64,000 nucleotides of DNA. Source: an uncultured Reyranella sp. Its GTDB lineage: Bacteria; Pseudomonadota; Alphaproteobacteria; Reyranellales; Reyranellaceae. The translations under genes were made by a program, and so were the position numbers. The notes under the pieces were generated by a model. That model ran no database searches and was not told where the DNA came from. It was given only the letters and a program-made list of their open reading frames with translations. Location: the NCBI GenBank assembly GCA_937915145.1, contig CALDNT010000037.1, positions 90,016 to 154,015 of the forward strand, in the 5' to 3' direction. This document shows positions 37,581-46,402 of the stretch, piece by piece. Each line of letters begins with the position of its first letter. The stretch's first letter is position 1.

Positions 37581-38825
37581 GTGGCGCTTTCCGATCAACA
37601 GATTCAATCGCTCGGCAACGATGCCCTGCAGCGCGCGGCAGCCGGCGATTTTGCCGGCGCTGAAGCGCTGTTCGCGCAGGCCGCCGAGGCCCGCCCCAAT
37701 TCAGGTCAGCTCCTTCATTTCCTCGGGCAGATCCGGCTGAAGCTTGGCCGCTTTGCCGAGGCACGCGAACCATTGGAACGCGCCGCATCGTTCCTGCCCA
37801 AGGACCCCTCGGCGCAAGTCAACCTTGCAGGCTGCCTCGGCAGACTGGGCCTGCATGATGACGCGCTGGCCGCGCTCGAGCGGGCGGCACGGCTGAAGCC
37901 CGACGATACCGCCATCGCCCACAACAGAGGCCGGACCCTCGAAGCGCTTGGCCGGCGTGAAGAGGCCGAGCGCGCCTACGACGCGGCGCTGGCGATCGAT
38001 CATCGGATGCTGTCCTGCCTGTCGGCACGGGCCGGCCTGCTGGCAGCGCGCGGCGATTGGGCGGGCGCGCTGGCCGATCTCGACATGGCGCTAACCGCCC
38101 GCCCCGACGATGCCCGGCTGCGCCTGCGGCGCGGCGAGTTGCTGCTTGGGCAGGGCGACTGGTGGCGCGGACTGGCCGATCATGAGGCCCGGCTTGAATT
38201 AACCGACGGCGACCTCTGGGTCCCGGAACTGCCGCTGTGGCAGGGCGAAGAGCCATCCGGCCGCCTGCTGGTCTATCCGGAGCAACCTGACATCGAGAGC
38301 GACGCCGCGGTGCGCGACACCCTGATGCTGTTGCGCGGCGCCGAGGCCATGCGCACGCGCGGCCTCGATGTCGCCGTTCAATGTGCCGCCAGGGTCGCGG
38401 ACTGGATCGACCTGCCCACCATGCGGCGTGACGAGCCGACGCAAGGCTTCACCGTGGCGTTGCCGCTGCGCAGCCTACCGCACCGGCTGGACTGGACGCT
38501 GCAGTCGCTGCCACCACCCGGGACGCTGCGGCTGAAGGGGCAAGCTTCGTCCCGCATCGGCTGGTTTGCCCGGACAGCACCACCTCCAGGCATCGTCGTC
38601 GACAGCAATCCCGACGAGGTTGCGCGTTGCGGCTTCGTGGTCGGCAACGACGACTCCATCGCCCATGTCGCCGCCTTGCTTGGCATTCCCACGCTCCTGC
38701 TGTTGCCGAATTCTGCAGACTGGCTGTGGGGTCCGCGGCGCGGACCGTCGCCGTGGTATCCGAGCCTCGACGTCATTGCCGAGGACGACGACGAGAAGCT
38801 GGCGGCGTGGCTTGAGAGGTGCTGA
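37581..38825 (+). CDS. TPR protein with shortened C-terminal glycosyltransferase-9-like region
   Basis: GTG start; TPR units (NLAGCLGRLGLHDDALAALERAARLKPDD); C-terminal GNDDSIAHVAALLGIPTLLLLPNSADWLWGPRRGPSPWYPSLDVI. Confidence 0.85.
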   Translation: MALSDQQIQSLGNDALQRAAAGDFAGAEALFAQAAEARPNSGQLLHFLGQIRLKLGRFAEAREPLERAASFLPKDPSAQVNLAGCLGRLGLHDDALAALERAARLKPDDTAIAHNRGRTLEALGRREEAERAYDAALAIDHRMLSCLSARAGLLAARGDWAGALADLDMALTARPDDARLRLRRGELLLGQGDWWRGLADHEARLELTDGDLWVPELPLWQGEEPSGRLLVYPEQPDIESDAAVRDTLMLLRGAEAMRTRGLDVAVQCAARVADWIDLPTMRRDEPTQGFTVALPLRSLPHRLDWTLQSLPPPGTLRLKGQASSRIGWFARTAPPPGIVVDSNPDEVARCGFVVGNDDSIAHVAALLGIPTLLLLPNSADWLWGPRRGPSPWYPSLDVIAEDDDEKLAAWLERC

Positions 38826-38852
38826 TATCCGCGCCACGCGGAGGGACCCCTG

Positions 38853-40247
38853 ATGGGCAAGGCACTTTTTGACAAGATCTGGGATGGCCATGTGATTGCC
38901 GACCTCGGCAGCGGTTTCATCCTGATGCATATCGACCGATTGCTGCTGCACGACATGTCGGGCGGCAAGGCGCTGAAGGAGGCCATCGAGAAGGGCTATC
39001 CGCCGGCGCAGCCGCGCCTGACCTACGGCACGCCCGACCACACCATGTCGACGCTACCGGGCCGCACCGAGAAGACTTATGCGCCGGGTGAGCCGCTGAT
39101 CCTGTCGATGCGCGAAACGACCAGCGCCTACGGCATCAAGCTGTTCGACCTCGGCCAGGACGGGCAGGGCATTGTGCATGTGATGGGCCCCGAGCAGGGG
39201 CTGACGCTGCCCGGCACCACACTGGTCTGCGGCGACAGCCACACCTCGACGCACGGCGGCATGGGAGCACTGGCCTTCGGCATCGGCTCGTCCGAACTGG
39301 TGCACGTGATCGCCACCCAGACGATGATCCAGAGGAAGCCCAAGCGCCTGCGCGCCAGCTTCGAGGGCGCGCTGCTGCCCGGCGTCACGGCCAAGGACAT
39401 GATCCTTCACCTGATCGGCGAACTCGGCACCGCCGCCGGCACGGGCTACTCGGTCGAATATGCGGGCTCGGCGGTGCGCTCTCTGTCGGTCGAGGCCCGC
39501 CTCACGCTCTGCAACCTCACCATCGAGATGGGCGCCCGCACCGGCATGGTGGCGCCCGACGACACCACCTACGAATACCTTGCCGGCCGCGACTATGCGC
39601 CGAAGGGCGCGATGTGGGACCGCGCGGTCGCTCATTGGCGGACGCTGCCCAGCGACCCCGACGCCGAGTTCGACCGCGAGCATACGATCGACATGAAGAA
39701 CGTGGCACCACAGATCACCTGGGGCACCAGCCCCGAGCACGTCATCGCCGTCGATCGCGCCATCCCCGATCCTTCGAAGGGGCCTGAGGAAAAGCGCGGG
39801 GCCTGGGAAGCGGCGCTGAAGTACCAGGGCCTCGAGCCCGGCAAGCCGATCGAGGGCACCCACGTCGACTGGGTGTTCATCGGCTCCTGCACCAACAGCC
39901 GCATCTCCGATCTGCGTGCCGCGGCGGCCATCGCCAAGGGCCGGCACAAGGCCGACCATGTGACCGCCTGGGTCGTGCCCGGCTCGGTGCGAATCAAACA
40001 GGAAGCCGAGGCCGAAGGACTGGACCGCGTGTTCCTCGAAGCAGGTTTCGAGTGGCGCGAGCCCGGCTGTTCGATGTGCCTCGCCTCCAACGGCGAGCGG
40101 GTGCCGCCCGGCAAGCGCAGCGTATCGACCTCCAACCGCAACTTCGTGGGCCGCCAGGGCCCCGGTGCCCGCACCCATCTCGCCAGCCCTGCCATGGCGG
40201 CGGCGGCGGCGATCAAGGGCGCCATCGCCGACGTCAGGAAGATCTGA
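38853..40247 (+). CDS. leuC: 3-isopropylmalate dehydratase large subunit
   Basis: LFDKIWDGHVI; VCGDSHTSTHGGMGALAFGIGSSE; IGSCTNSRISDLRAAA; GCSMCLASNGERVPPGKRSVSTSNRNFVGRQGPGARTHLASPAMAAAAAIKG. Confidence 0.97.
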   Translation: MGKALFDKIWDGHVIADLGSGFILMHIDRLLLHDMSGGKALKEAIEKGYPPAQPRLTYGTPDHTMSTLPGRTEKTYAPGEPLILSMRETTSAYGIKLFDLGQDGQGIVHVMGPEQGLTLPGTTLVCGDSHTSTHGGMGALAFGIGSSELVHVIATQTMIQRKPKRLRASFEGALLPGVTAKDMILHLIGELGTAAGTGYSVEYAGSAVRSLSVEARLTLCNLTIEMGARTGMVAPDDTTYEYLAGRDYAPKGAMWDRAVAHWRTLPSDPDAEFDREHTIDMKNVAPQITWGTSPEHVIAVDRAIPDPSKGPEEKRGAWEAALKYQGLEPGKPIEGTHVDWVFIGSCTNSRISDLRAAAAIAKGRHKADHVTAWVVPGSVRIKQEAEAEGLDRVFLEAGFEWREPGCSMCLASNGERVPPGKRSVSTSNRNFVGRQGPGARTHLASPAMAAAAAIKGAIADVRKI

Positions 40248-40249
40248 TC

Positions 40250-40867
40250 ATGGACAAGTTCACCAAGGTTACCGGCGTCGCCACGCCGCTGATGCGCCAG
40301 AACGTCGACACCGACCTGATCATCCGCATCGAGCGACTGGTCGACAATGTGACCCGCGAAGGCCTCGGGCCCTATTGCTTCGAGCAGATCCGCTTCAAGC
40401 CGGACGGCAGCGAGGACCCGGACTGCATCTTCAACCAGGAACCCTATCGCGACGCCCCGATCATCCTCAGCCGGGAGAATTTCGGCTGCGGTTCCAGCCG
40501 CGAGGGCGCGGTGTGGGCGCTCAAGGGCATGGGCATCAGGACGGTGATCGCCCCCTACTTCGGCGACATCTTCAACAACAACTGCTTCCAGAACGGCATC
40601 CTGCCGGTGGCGCTGCCGATCGCGGAGATCGAACAGCTCGCCGACGAGATGAAGTCCTCGCCCGGCAATGCCCGCGTCACGGTCGATCTCGAGAACTGCA
40701 CCGTCGTGTCGCCCACCGGGCGCGTGATCCCCTTTCAGGTCGACGCGCGACGCCAGCACGCCATGTTGAACGGCCTCGACGATATCGCCCAGACCATGAG
40801 CGCCAAGGACAAGATCGAGGCGTGGCAGACAGCGGACAAGACCGCCCGCCCATGGGTCTGGCTGTAG
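40250..40867 (+). CDS. leuD: 3-isopropylmalate dehydratase small subunit
   Basis: MDKFTKVTGVATPLMRQNVDTDLIIR; NFGCGSSREGAVWALKGMGIRTVIAPYFGDIFNNNCFQNGILPV. Confidence 0.97.
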   Translation: MDKFTKVTGVATPLMRQNVDTDLIIRIERLVDNVTREGLGPYCFEQIRFKPDGSEDPDCIFNQEPYRDAPIILSRENFGCGSSREGAVWALKGMGIRTVIAPYFGDIFNNNCFQNGILPVALPIAEIEQLADEMKSSPGNARVTVDLENCTVVSPTGRVIPFQVDARRQHAMLNGLDDIAQTMSAKDKIEAWQTADKTARPWVWL

Positions 40868-40871
40868 CCTT

Positions 40872-41735
40872 GTGACACCGCTCCACGCCGCCGCCGCTCT
40901 TGTCATCGTGGCGGTGTGGGGCCTCAACTTCACCGCCATCCGCTTCGGCCTCGACGAGTTCACGCCCTTCGCCTTCGCCACCTGGCGCTTTCTGCTTGGC
41001 GCCCTGCCCGTGCTGTTTGTCCCGAAGCCCGCCGTTTCATGGGGCGTCCTGGCCGGCATCGGCGGCTTCATGTTCACCGGCCAGTTCATCTTCCTGTTCT
41101 TCGCCATGCAGGCCGGCCTGCCGCCGGGGCTGACATCGGTTCTGGTGCAACTGCAGGGGCCGCTCACGGTCGTGCTGGCCGCCCTCTTCCTGCGTGAGCA
41201 CGCCACGCGCGGCCAGTGGGCCGGCCTCGCCGTTGCGACGGTCGGCGTCGTGGTGATCGCCCAGACCGTCGACGACACGGCGAACGTGCTGGCCATCGGG
41301 CTGGCGCTGCTGTCGGCACTCACCTGGGCGACCGGCAATCTCTTCTTCCGCACCGCCCGCGGCGTGTCGATGTTCGCCGTCACGGTATGGGCAAGCGTGC
41401 TGCCGCCCATACCGCTTGCCATCGCGTCGATCCTGATCGAGGGGCCCGGTCCGATCCTGACGCCGGTCCTCGCGCCGACCTGGCGCGGCTGGCTCGTGCT
41501 TTTCTACACGGTCGTTCCGGTGATGTGGCTGGGCTACCTCATCTGGGGCACGTTGCTGCGCACCTATCCCGCCGCCAAGGTGGGGCCGATCTCGCTGCTC
41601 GTACCCTGTGCGGCACTGTTCTTCGCGTCACTTCTGGTCGACGAGCCGATCGGCGGGCTGCGCCTGCTGGGCGTCGCCGTCGTGCTGGGCGGCGTAGCGA
41701 TCGGCGTGTTCGCGTCGGGCCGGCGGCTGCGCTGA
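40872..41735 (+). CDS. EamA/DMT family transporter
   Basis: GTG start; about 10 TM segments; VAVWGLNFTAIRFGLDEFTPFAFATWRFLLG. Confidence 0.92.
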   Translation: MTPLHAAAALVIVAVWGLNFTAIRFGLDEFTPFAFATWRFLLGALPVLFVPKPAVSWGVLAGIGGFMFTGQFIFLFFAMQAGLPPGLTSVLVQLQGPLTVVLAALFLREHATRGQWAGLAVATVGVVVIAQTVDDTANVLAIGLALLSALTWATGNLFFRTARGVSMFAVTVWASVLPPIPLAIASILIEGPGPILTPVLAPTWRGWLVLFYTVVPVMWLGYLIWGTLLRTYPAAKVGPISLLVPCAALFFASLLVDEPIGGLRLLGVAVVLGGVAIGVFASGRRLR

Positions 41736-41754
41736 GCGGACCCTTGCAGGGCAC

Positions 41755-41905
41755 TTTTCTGGCACAGCTCGTTGTGCCACGCGGTGTCCATTCGACTGTG
41801 CCGAAAATCACGGCCAAGCCCCTGATCCAGCGGGCCAATCGCCCCCCGACAAACTATGCCGCCGGCGCCGGCCGCTATCGCAGATGAGTGTCCGGAAATT
41901 CCAGC
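41755..41905 (+). repeat. Dispersed ~145-bp element, copy B
   Basis: tttctggcacagctcgttgtgccacgcggtgtccattcgactgtgccgaaaatcacggcc... aligns with the reverse complement of 8947..9092. Confidence 0.85.
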
Positions 41906-41915
41906 CCGCCAGACC

Positions 41916-41948
41916 ACAAAAAACGCCCGGCGGTTTTCCGCCGGGCGT
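41916..41948 (-). terminator. Rho-independent terminator of the M20 peptidase gene
   Basis: aaaaaACGCCCGGCGG-tttt-CCGCCGGGCGT: perfect 11-bp stem; T-run on the minus strand. Confidence 0.88.
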
Positions 41949-41995
41949 CTCCCATCGTAGCAAAAATACTAGCAAAAACCTGTCGAAACGGCAAA

Positions 41996-43276
41996 TCAGG
42001 CCTTCTGCAGGCCGCACCATTCGGCGATGAACAGCGCCGTGGCCTGGGTGATCTTGCGCACCGACTCGAGGTTCACGCGCTCGTCGTAGCCGTGGATGTC
42101 GTCGGACTGCGGGCCGTAAACTAGCGCCGGAATACCGGCATAGAGGCCGAAGAAGCGGTTGTCGGCCGTACCGGTCGAGGTTTTGTCCTCAAGCGCGGCC
42201 CCGAACACCGTCTGGTGCGCCCCGGCCAGCACTTCTCGCACCTGCTCGTGATTCTCGAGCACGAACGGCTCGGCCTGAAAGCCCTCCCACGTCACCGTGG
42301 GCAAGTTGTTGCCGAGGAACGGATCGTTGGCGGCGGCGCCGCGCACCAGATCCTCGATCTCCTGCCGGCACTCCTTCAGGTTCTGCGACGGCAATACGCC
42401 CACCCGCATGTCGAAGGTGCACCAGGCCGGCACCGAGCTTGCCCAATCGCCGCCGGCGATCTTGCCGACGTTGAAGTTCACCGGGTGATGGTGGTCGCAG
42501 AAATGCTTGTCGTGCGCCTTCTTCGCATTCCATTTCTTCTCCAGTTCGCGCAGCTGCTGGATCAGGCGGAACGCCGATTCGATGGCGTTGGAGCCGGCAT
42601 CGGCCTTGTAGACGTGGACCGGATGGCCGGTGACCTTGACCTGGAACCACATGACGCCGGTCTGGGCGACGGTGAGCACGCCTGACGACGGTTCGGGAAT
42701 GAGGACCGCGGCGGCGCGATAGCCGCGCTGGAGACAAGCGAGCGCGCCGTTGCCGGTGCATTCCTCCTCGACGACCGACTGCTGATAGACGTCGGCGGCC
42801 GGCCGGTAGCCAAGGCCGCGCAGAGCGCGCAGGGCAAAGACATTGAGGATCAGGCCTGCCTTCATGTCACCCGCGCCGCGACCGTACATCCAGCCGTCCT
42901 TGATCGCGGGCTCGAACGGCGGCCGGCTCCACATCTCGTGCGGGCCTTCTGGCACCACGTCGATATGGCCGTTGAGGATCAGGGTACGGCCCTTGGGATT
43001 GCCCGGTCGCCATGCCCCAACGACGTTCCAGGCATCGTCGTAATCCTGGGAATGCGGCGAGTAGCCGGGCAGATGCTTCAGATCGCCGATCTTGATCTGC
43101 CAGCGATCGATGCCCAGCCCGTCCTCGCGGAACAGACGGGCCATCATGTCCTGGGCCGGGGCTTCCTGAAAACGTGTCGAAGGTATCTTCACCAGGTCGG
43201 CCAGCACACTTGTCTGATCGTCGAACCGGCGGTCGACCTCGCTCATGATTTTGGTCTTGATGGCGGCATCGAGCAT
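41996..43276 (-). CDS. M20 family peptidase (ArgE/DapE-like deacylase)
   Basis: LILNGHIDVVPEGPHEMWSRPPFEPAIKDGWMYGRGAGDMKAGLI; EEECTGNGALACLQRGY; GTADNRFFGLYAGIPALVYGP. Confidence 0.94.
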   Translation of the reverse strand: MLDAAIKTKIMSEVDRRFDDQTSVLADLVKIPSTRFQEAPAQDMMARLFREDGLGIDRWQIKIGDLKHLPGYSPHSQDYDDAWNVVGAWRPGNPKGRTLILNGHIDVVPEGPHEMWSRPPFEPAIKDGWMYGRGAGDMKAGLILNVFALRALRGLGYRPAADVYQQSVVEEECTGNGALACLQRGYRAAAVLIPEPSSGVLTVAQTGVMWFQVKVTGHPVHVYKADAGSNAIESAFRLIQQLRELEKKWNAKKAHDKHFCDHHHPVNFNVGKIAGGDWASSVPAWCTFDMRVGVLPSQNLKECRQEIEDLVRGAAANDPFLGNNLPTVTWEGFQAEPFVLENHEQVREVLAGAHQTVFGAALEDKTSTGTADNRFFGLYAGIPALVYGPQSDDIHGYDERVNLESVRKITQATALFIAEWCGLQKA

Positions 43277-43329
43277 GGATGGCGTCCCTGCAGGCAATGT
43301 TGAGCGGCTTTGAGCTTGGCGGAGGCGAA

Positions 43330-44415
43330 ATGACTCGTCAAAGCGGTGCGAGCCTTCTATTTCACGCCGCAATGCAATCTCTACGCTCGCTCGAGGCACT
43401 GGAACGCGAAGGGTTGGTGGAGACCGACCCGCGGCTGGCCACCGCCGCCCAATCGATGGCGATTGCGATCACGCCCGACATGCTGGCGTTGATCGACCGC
43501 GCCCGACTGGCGTCCGATCCCATCGCCCGCCAGTTCGTTCCCAGTGCCGCCGAGACCGAGGTGTCGGCGATCGAGCTTGCCGATCCGATCGGCGACGAGG
43601 CGCGCTCGCCGGTCAAGGGGTTGGTCCACCGCTATCCCGACCGCGTGCTGCTGAAGCCGCTTCATGTCTGCCCGGTGTACTGCCGTTTCTGCTTCCGGCG
43701 CGAAAAGGTTGGCCCTGGCGGCGAGGCGCTGTCGGCCGCCGAACTGGAGGCGGCGCTGGCCTATATCCGCAATCATCGCGAAATCTGGGAGGTGATCCTG
43801 ACCGGCGGCGACCCGCTGATGCTGGCGTCACGCCGGTTGGGCGAGTTGATCACCGCCCTCGACGAGATCGCGCATGTCGCCGTCATCCGGGTCCATTCCC
43901 GCGTGCCGGTCGTCGATCCGGGGCGGGTGACGGCCGAACTAGTCCAGGCGCTAAAGCCGCGGCGGGCGAGCCTGTGGCTGGGCATCCACTGCAATCACGC
44001 CCGTGAACTCGCCGCCCCGGCGCGGGAGGCGTTGGCGCGCCTGGCCGATTCGGGCATTCCCCTGATGGGCCAGACCGTCCTGCTGCGCGGCATCAATGAC
44101 GATGTCGAGACCCTGGAGCAACTCATGCGGGCGTTGGTGACCGCCCGTGTAAAGCCATACTATCTGCATCATCCCGACCTGGTGCGCGGCACCGGCCATT
44201 TCCGCGTCTCGATCGCCGACGGTCAGGTCTTGATGAAGGCGCTGCGCGGCCGCCTGTCGGGACTCGCCCAGCCGACCTACGTGCTCGATGTCCCTGGTGG
44301 CCACGGCAAGGTCCCAGTCGGTCCGGGTTACATCGGCGACGATCCGGAAGCGGCCACAGACAATTCCCTCACGATCGAGGATGCGTTCGGGCAGCCGCAT
44401 CGCTATCCCGGCTGA
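43330..44415 (+). CDS. KamA-type radical SAM protein (EpmB/lysine 2,3-aminomutase-like)
   Basis: LVHRYPDRVLLKPLHVCPVYCRFCFRREKVG (CxxxCxxC); EVILTGGDPLMLASRRLGELI; KPYYLHHPDLVRGTGHFRVSI. Confidence 0.92.
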   Translation: MTRQSGASLLFHAAMQSLRSLEALEREGLVETDPRLATAAQSMAIAITPDMLALIDRARLASDPIARQFVPSAAETEVSAIELADPIGDEARSPVKGLVHRYPDRVLLKPLHVCPVYCRFCFRREKVGPGGEALSAAELEAALAYIRNHREIWEVILTGGDPLMLASRRLGELITALDEIAHVAVIRVHSRVPVVDPGRVTAELVQALKPRRASLWLGIHCNHARELAAPAREALARLADSGIPLMGQTVLLRGINDDVETLEQLMRALVTARVKPYYLHHPDLVRGTGHFRVSIADGQVLMKALRGRLSGLAQPTYVLDVPGGHGKVPVGPGYIGDDPEAATDNSLTIEDAFGQPHRYPG

Positions 44416-44425
44416 CGCAACTCCA

Positions 44426-44890
44426 TCACATGGCTTCCCGCCCGACCGGGCCGGCGGGTGCAACGATGAGTTCGATGTCGATGTTGCCGGCCTTCTCGAA
44501 GGTGAGCACGACGGGCGTGCGGGCGCCTGGCTCCAGTGGCGCCTTGAGGTCGAGCAGCATCAGGTGATAGCCGCGGGGCTTCAGTGTCAGCGTGGTGCCC
44601 GGCGCAAGAGCAAGCCCATCGGCAAGTTCGCGCATGCGCAGTTCGCTGCCCACGACCTTGATTGCATGGATCTCGATCCGTCCCGCGGCAGGGCTGCTGG
44701 CGGCGACCAGCCGGTCCGGTGCGGCACCTTTATTGGCAAGCGTGAAGTAGCCACCGCCGGTCCGGGCCTCCTTCAAAGAGGCGCGCGCCCAGGCGCTGCC
44801 GATTTCGATCCCGCCCAAAGCGTAGTCTAGGGAGGTGGCGGCGGCGGGCAGGTCGGAAACGGGGGCAGGCGAACGACGGAACCAAGCCAT
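44426..44890 (-). CDS. PCu(A)C-type copper chaperone-like protein
   Basis: H-x10-M...H-x-M pattern: IHAIKVVGSELRM...KPRGYHLMLLDLKAPL. Confidence 0.82.
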   Translation of the reverse strand: MAWFRRSPAPVSDLPAAATSLDYALGGIEIGSAWARASLKEARTGGGYFTLANKGAAPDRLVAASSPAAGRIEIHAIKVVGSELRMRELADGLALAPGTTLTLKPRGYHLMLLDLKAPLEPGARTPVVLTFEKAGNIDIELIVAPAGPVGREAM

Positions 44891-45036
44891 GGAAGCCTCT
44901 TATGGTGCTGAGCGAACCCAATACGCCAAAATTATCTTATCGAGCTCGCACGATACTGGATTAGTTTTTTTCGTAGGACGGCCGTGCTGCGCGCCCAGGT
45001 GTGCCGCAAGAGGCGGGGGGCAGCCCCACCCCCCGA

Positions 45037-45960
45037 TCAACGACGGCCGGTCACGGCGAGGACTGTTCGGCCTGACCGCACCTGTGGCGCGCTGAGTTCC
45101 TCGACCAACCATTCCTCGAAGGCCTTCGTCTTGGGCCGGCTCACCGACGCCGGCGGACACACGAACCACCACGCCTTGCCGCTGTCGACGATCTGCGGAA
45201 ACGGTTGGAACAGGCGACCTGCCGCCAGTTCCTCGCGGAAGAGCTGAGGCGGGCCGAGGGCGACGCCCGCGCCCTCCATCGCCGCTTCCACGGCAATCAT
45301 CGTCGAGTCGAAGGTGAGCACGCGCTTGGGTTTGAAATCGCCCATGCCGACCGCGCGCAGCCAGATCGCCCATTCGGGATCGTAGGTCATGTCGATGAAA
45401 GGTACGCGCTTCAAATCGTCGAGGGTCTTCAGCTTGTCGCGGTAGCGATGACCGCAGAGCGGCGTCAGCACGTCGCTGAACAGACGCGTGGCATGGACCT
45501 CAGGCTCGGGCTGCACCGTGAAGCGGATGGCGCAGTCGAAGTCCTCGCGCGCGAAATCGACCCTCCTATGGGTCGTCGTCATGCGCACTTCGATCTCGGG
45601 ATGCTTGGTCTGGAAGCGGTGCAGGCGCGGCGCCAGCCAACCCAGCGCAAAGGTCGTGACCAGACTGACGTTCAGCGTGCCGGAGTTGGCCTTGCGGCCG
45701 ACGCGTTCAAGCGCATTGGTCATGCGATCGAAAGCGTCGCGCAAATCCGGCAGAAGTGCCTCACCCTCGCTGGTGATTTCCAATCCTCGCGGCCGGCGGA
45801 CGAACAGGGCAATACCCAGCCTCTCCTCGAGCGCCTTCACCTGATGGCTGACCGCCGCCTGGGTGACGTGGAGTTCTTCGGCGGCGTGGGTGAAACTTGA
45901 ATGACGGGCGGCGGCCTCGAAGGCACGTAGCGCGTTGAGCGGCAGTTGCGAGCGACTCAT
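45037..45960 (-). CDS. LysR family regulator (GcvA-like)
   Basis: MSRSQLPLNALRAFEAAARHSSFTHAAEELHVTQAAVSHQVKALEERLGIALFVRRPRGLEITSEG. Confidence 0.95.
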   Translation of the reverse strand: MSRSQLPLNALRAFEAAARHSSFTHAAEELHVTQAAVSHQVKALEERLGIALFVRRPRGLEITSEGEALLPDLRDAFDRMTNALERVGRKANSGTLNVSLVTTFALGWLAPRLHRFQTKHPEIEVRMTTTHRRVDFAREDFDCAIRFTVQPEPEVHATRLFSDVLTPLCGHRYRDKLKTLDDLKRVPFIDMTYDPEWAIWLRAVGMGDFKPKRVLTFDSTMIAVEAAMEGAGVALGPPQLFREELAAGRLFQPFPQIVDSGKAWWFVCPPASVSRPKTKAFEEWLVEELSAPQVRSGRTVLAVTGRR

Positions 45961-45974
45961 GTGAGACAGCCGGT

Positions 45975-45989
45975 CATAGATATTCTATG
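45975..45989. promoter_or_regulatory. Candidate LysR operator dyad (copy 2)
   Basis: CATAGA-TAT-TCTATG, 15 bp upstream of the LysR start. Confidence 0.45.
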
Positions 45990-46102
45990 CCTCCCCCGAG
46001 GTTTCATCCTTTGAACCCCGGCTCCTTATAGCCCAAATACACCACCGAAACGAGGATCATGAGACTCTGTCGAGCCTCCCTCGCCTCAAGCGGAGCTAAG
46101 TC

Positions 46103-46342
46103 ATGTCGACCCTGTCCAGCGTGCGGTCCTTTGCCCGCGCAGAAACCCCGTCCCTCTCTTTCGGCCGCGCCGTCGCGTTGGTGGCAGGTGCGGTCACCGT
46201 CGGGATCGAGGCCGTTATGACCCGCAGCGAACTCGCCCGCTCGCGACGCCAGCTCGCCCGACTCGACGACCGGTTGCTGCGCGACATCGGGCTCGACCGG
46301 GCAACTGCCCGGTTCGAGGCCGACAAGGGTTTCTGGTCGTAG
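46103..46342 (+). CDS. DUF1127 family small protein
   Basis: RSELARSRRQLARLDDRLLRDIGLDRATARFEADKGFW. Confidence 0.9.
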   Translation: MSTLSSVRSFARAETPSLSFGRAVALVAGAVTVGIEAVMTRSELARSRRQLARLDDRLLRDIGLDRATARFEADKGFWS

Positions 46343-46402
46343 GCGGCAATTGCCGGCGGCAGCCGGATAGAGCAGGTTCGGTCATGGTGCTTTGATGGCC
46401 TC

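Noticed and set aside
39632-41422. 596-aa minus-strand ORF antisense to leuCD/EamA
   Set aside because: Low-complexity composition typical of antisense open frames in GC-rich DNA; sense genes are unambiguous.
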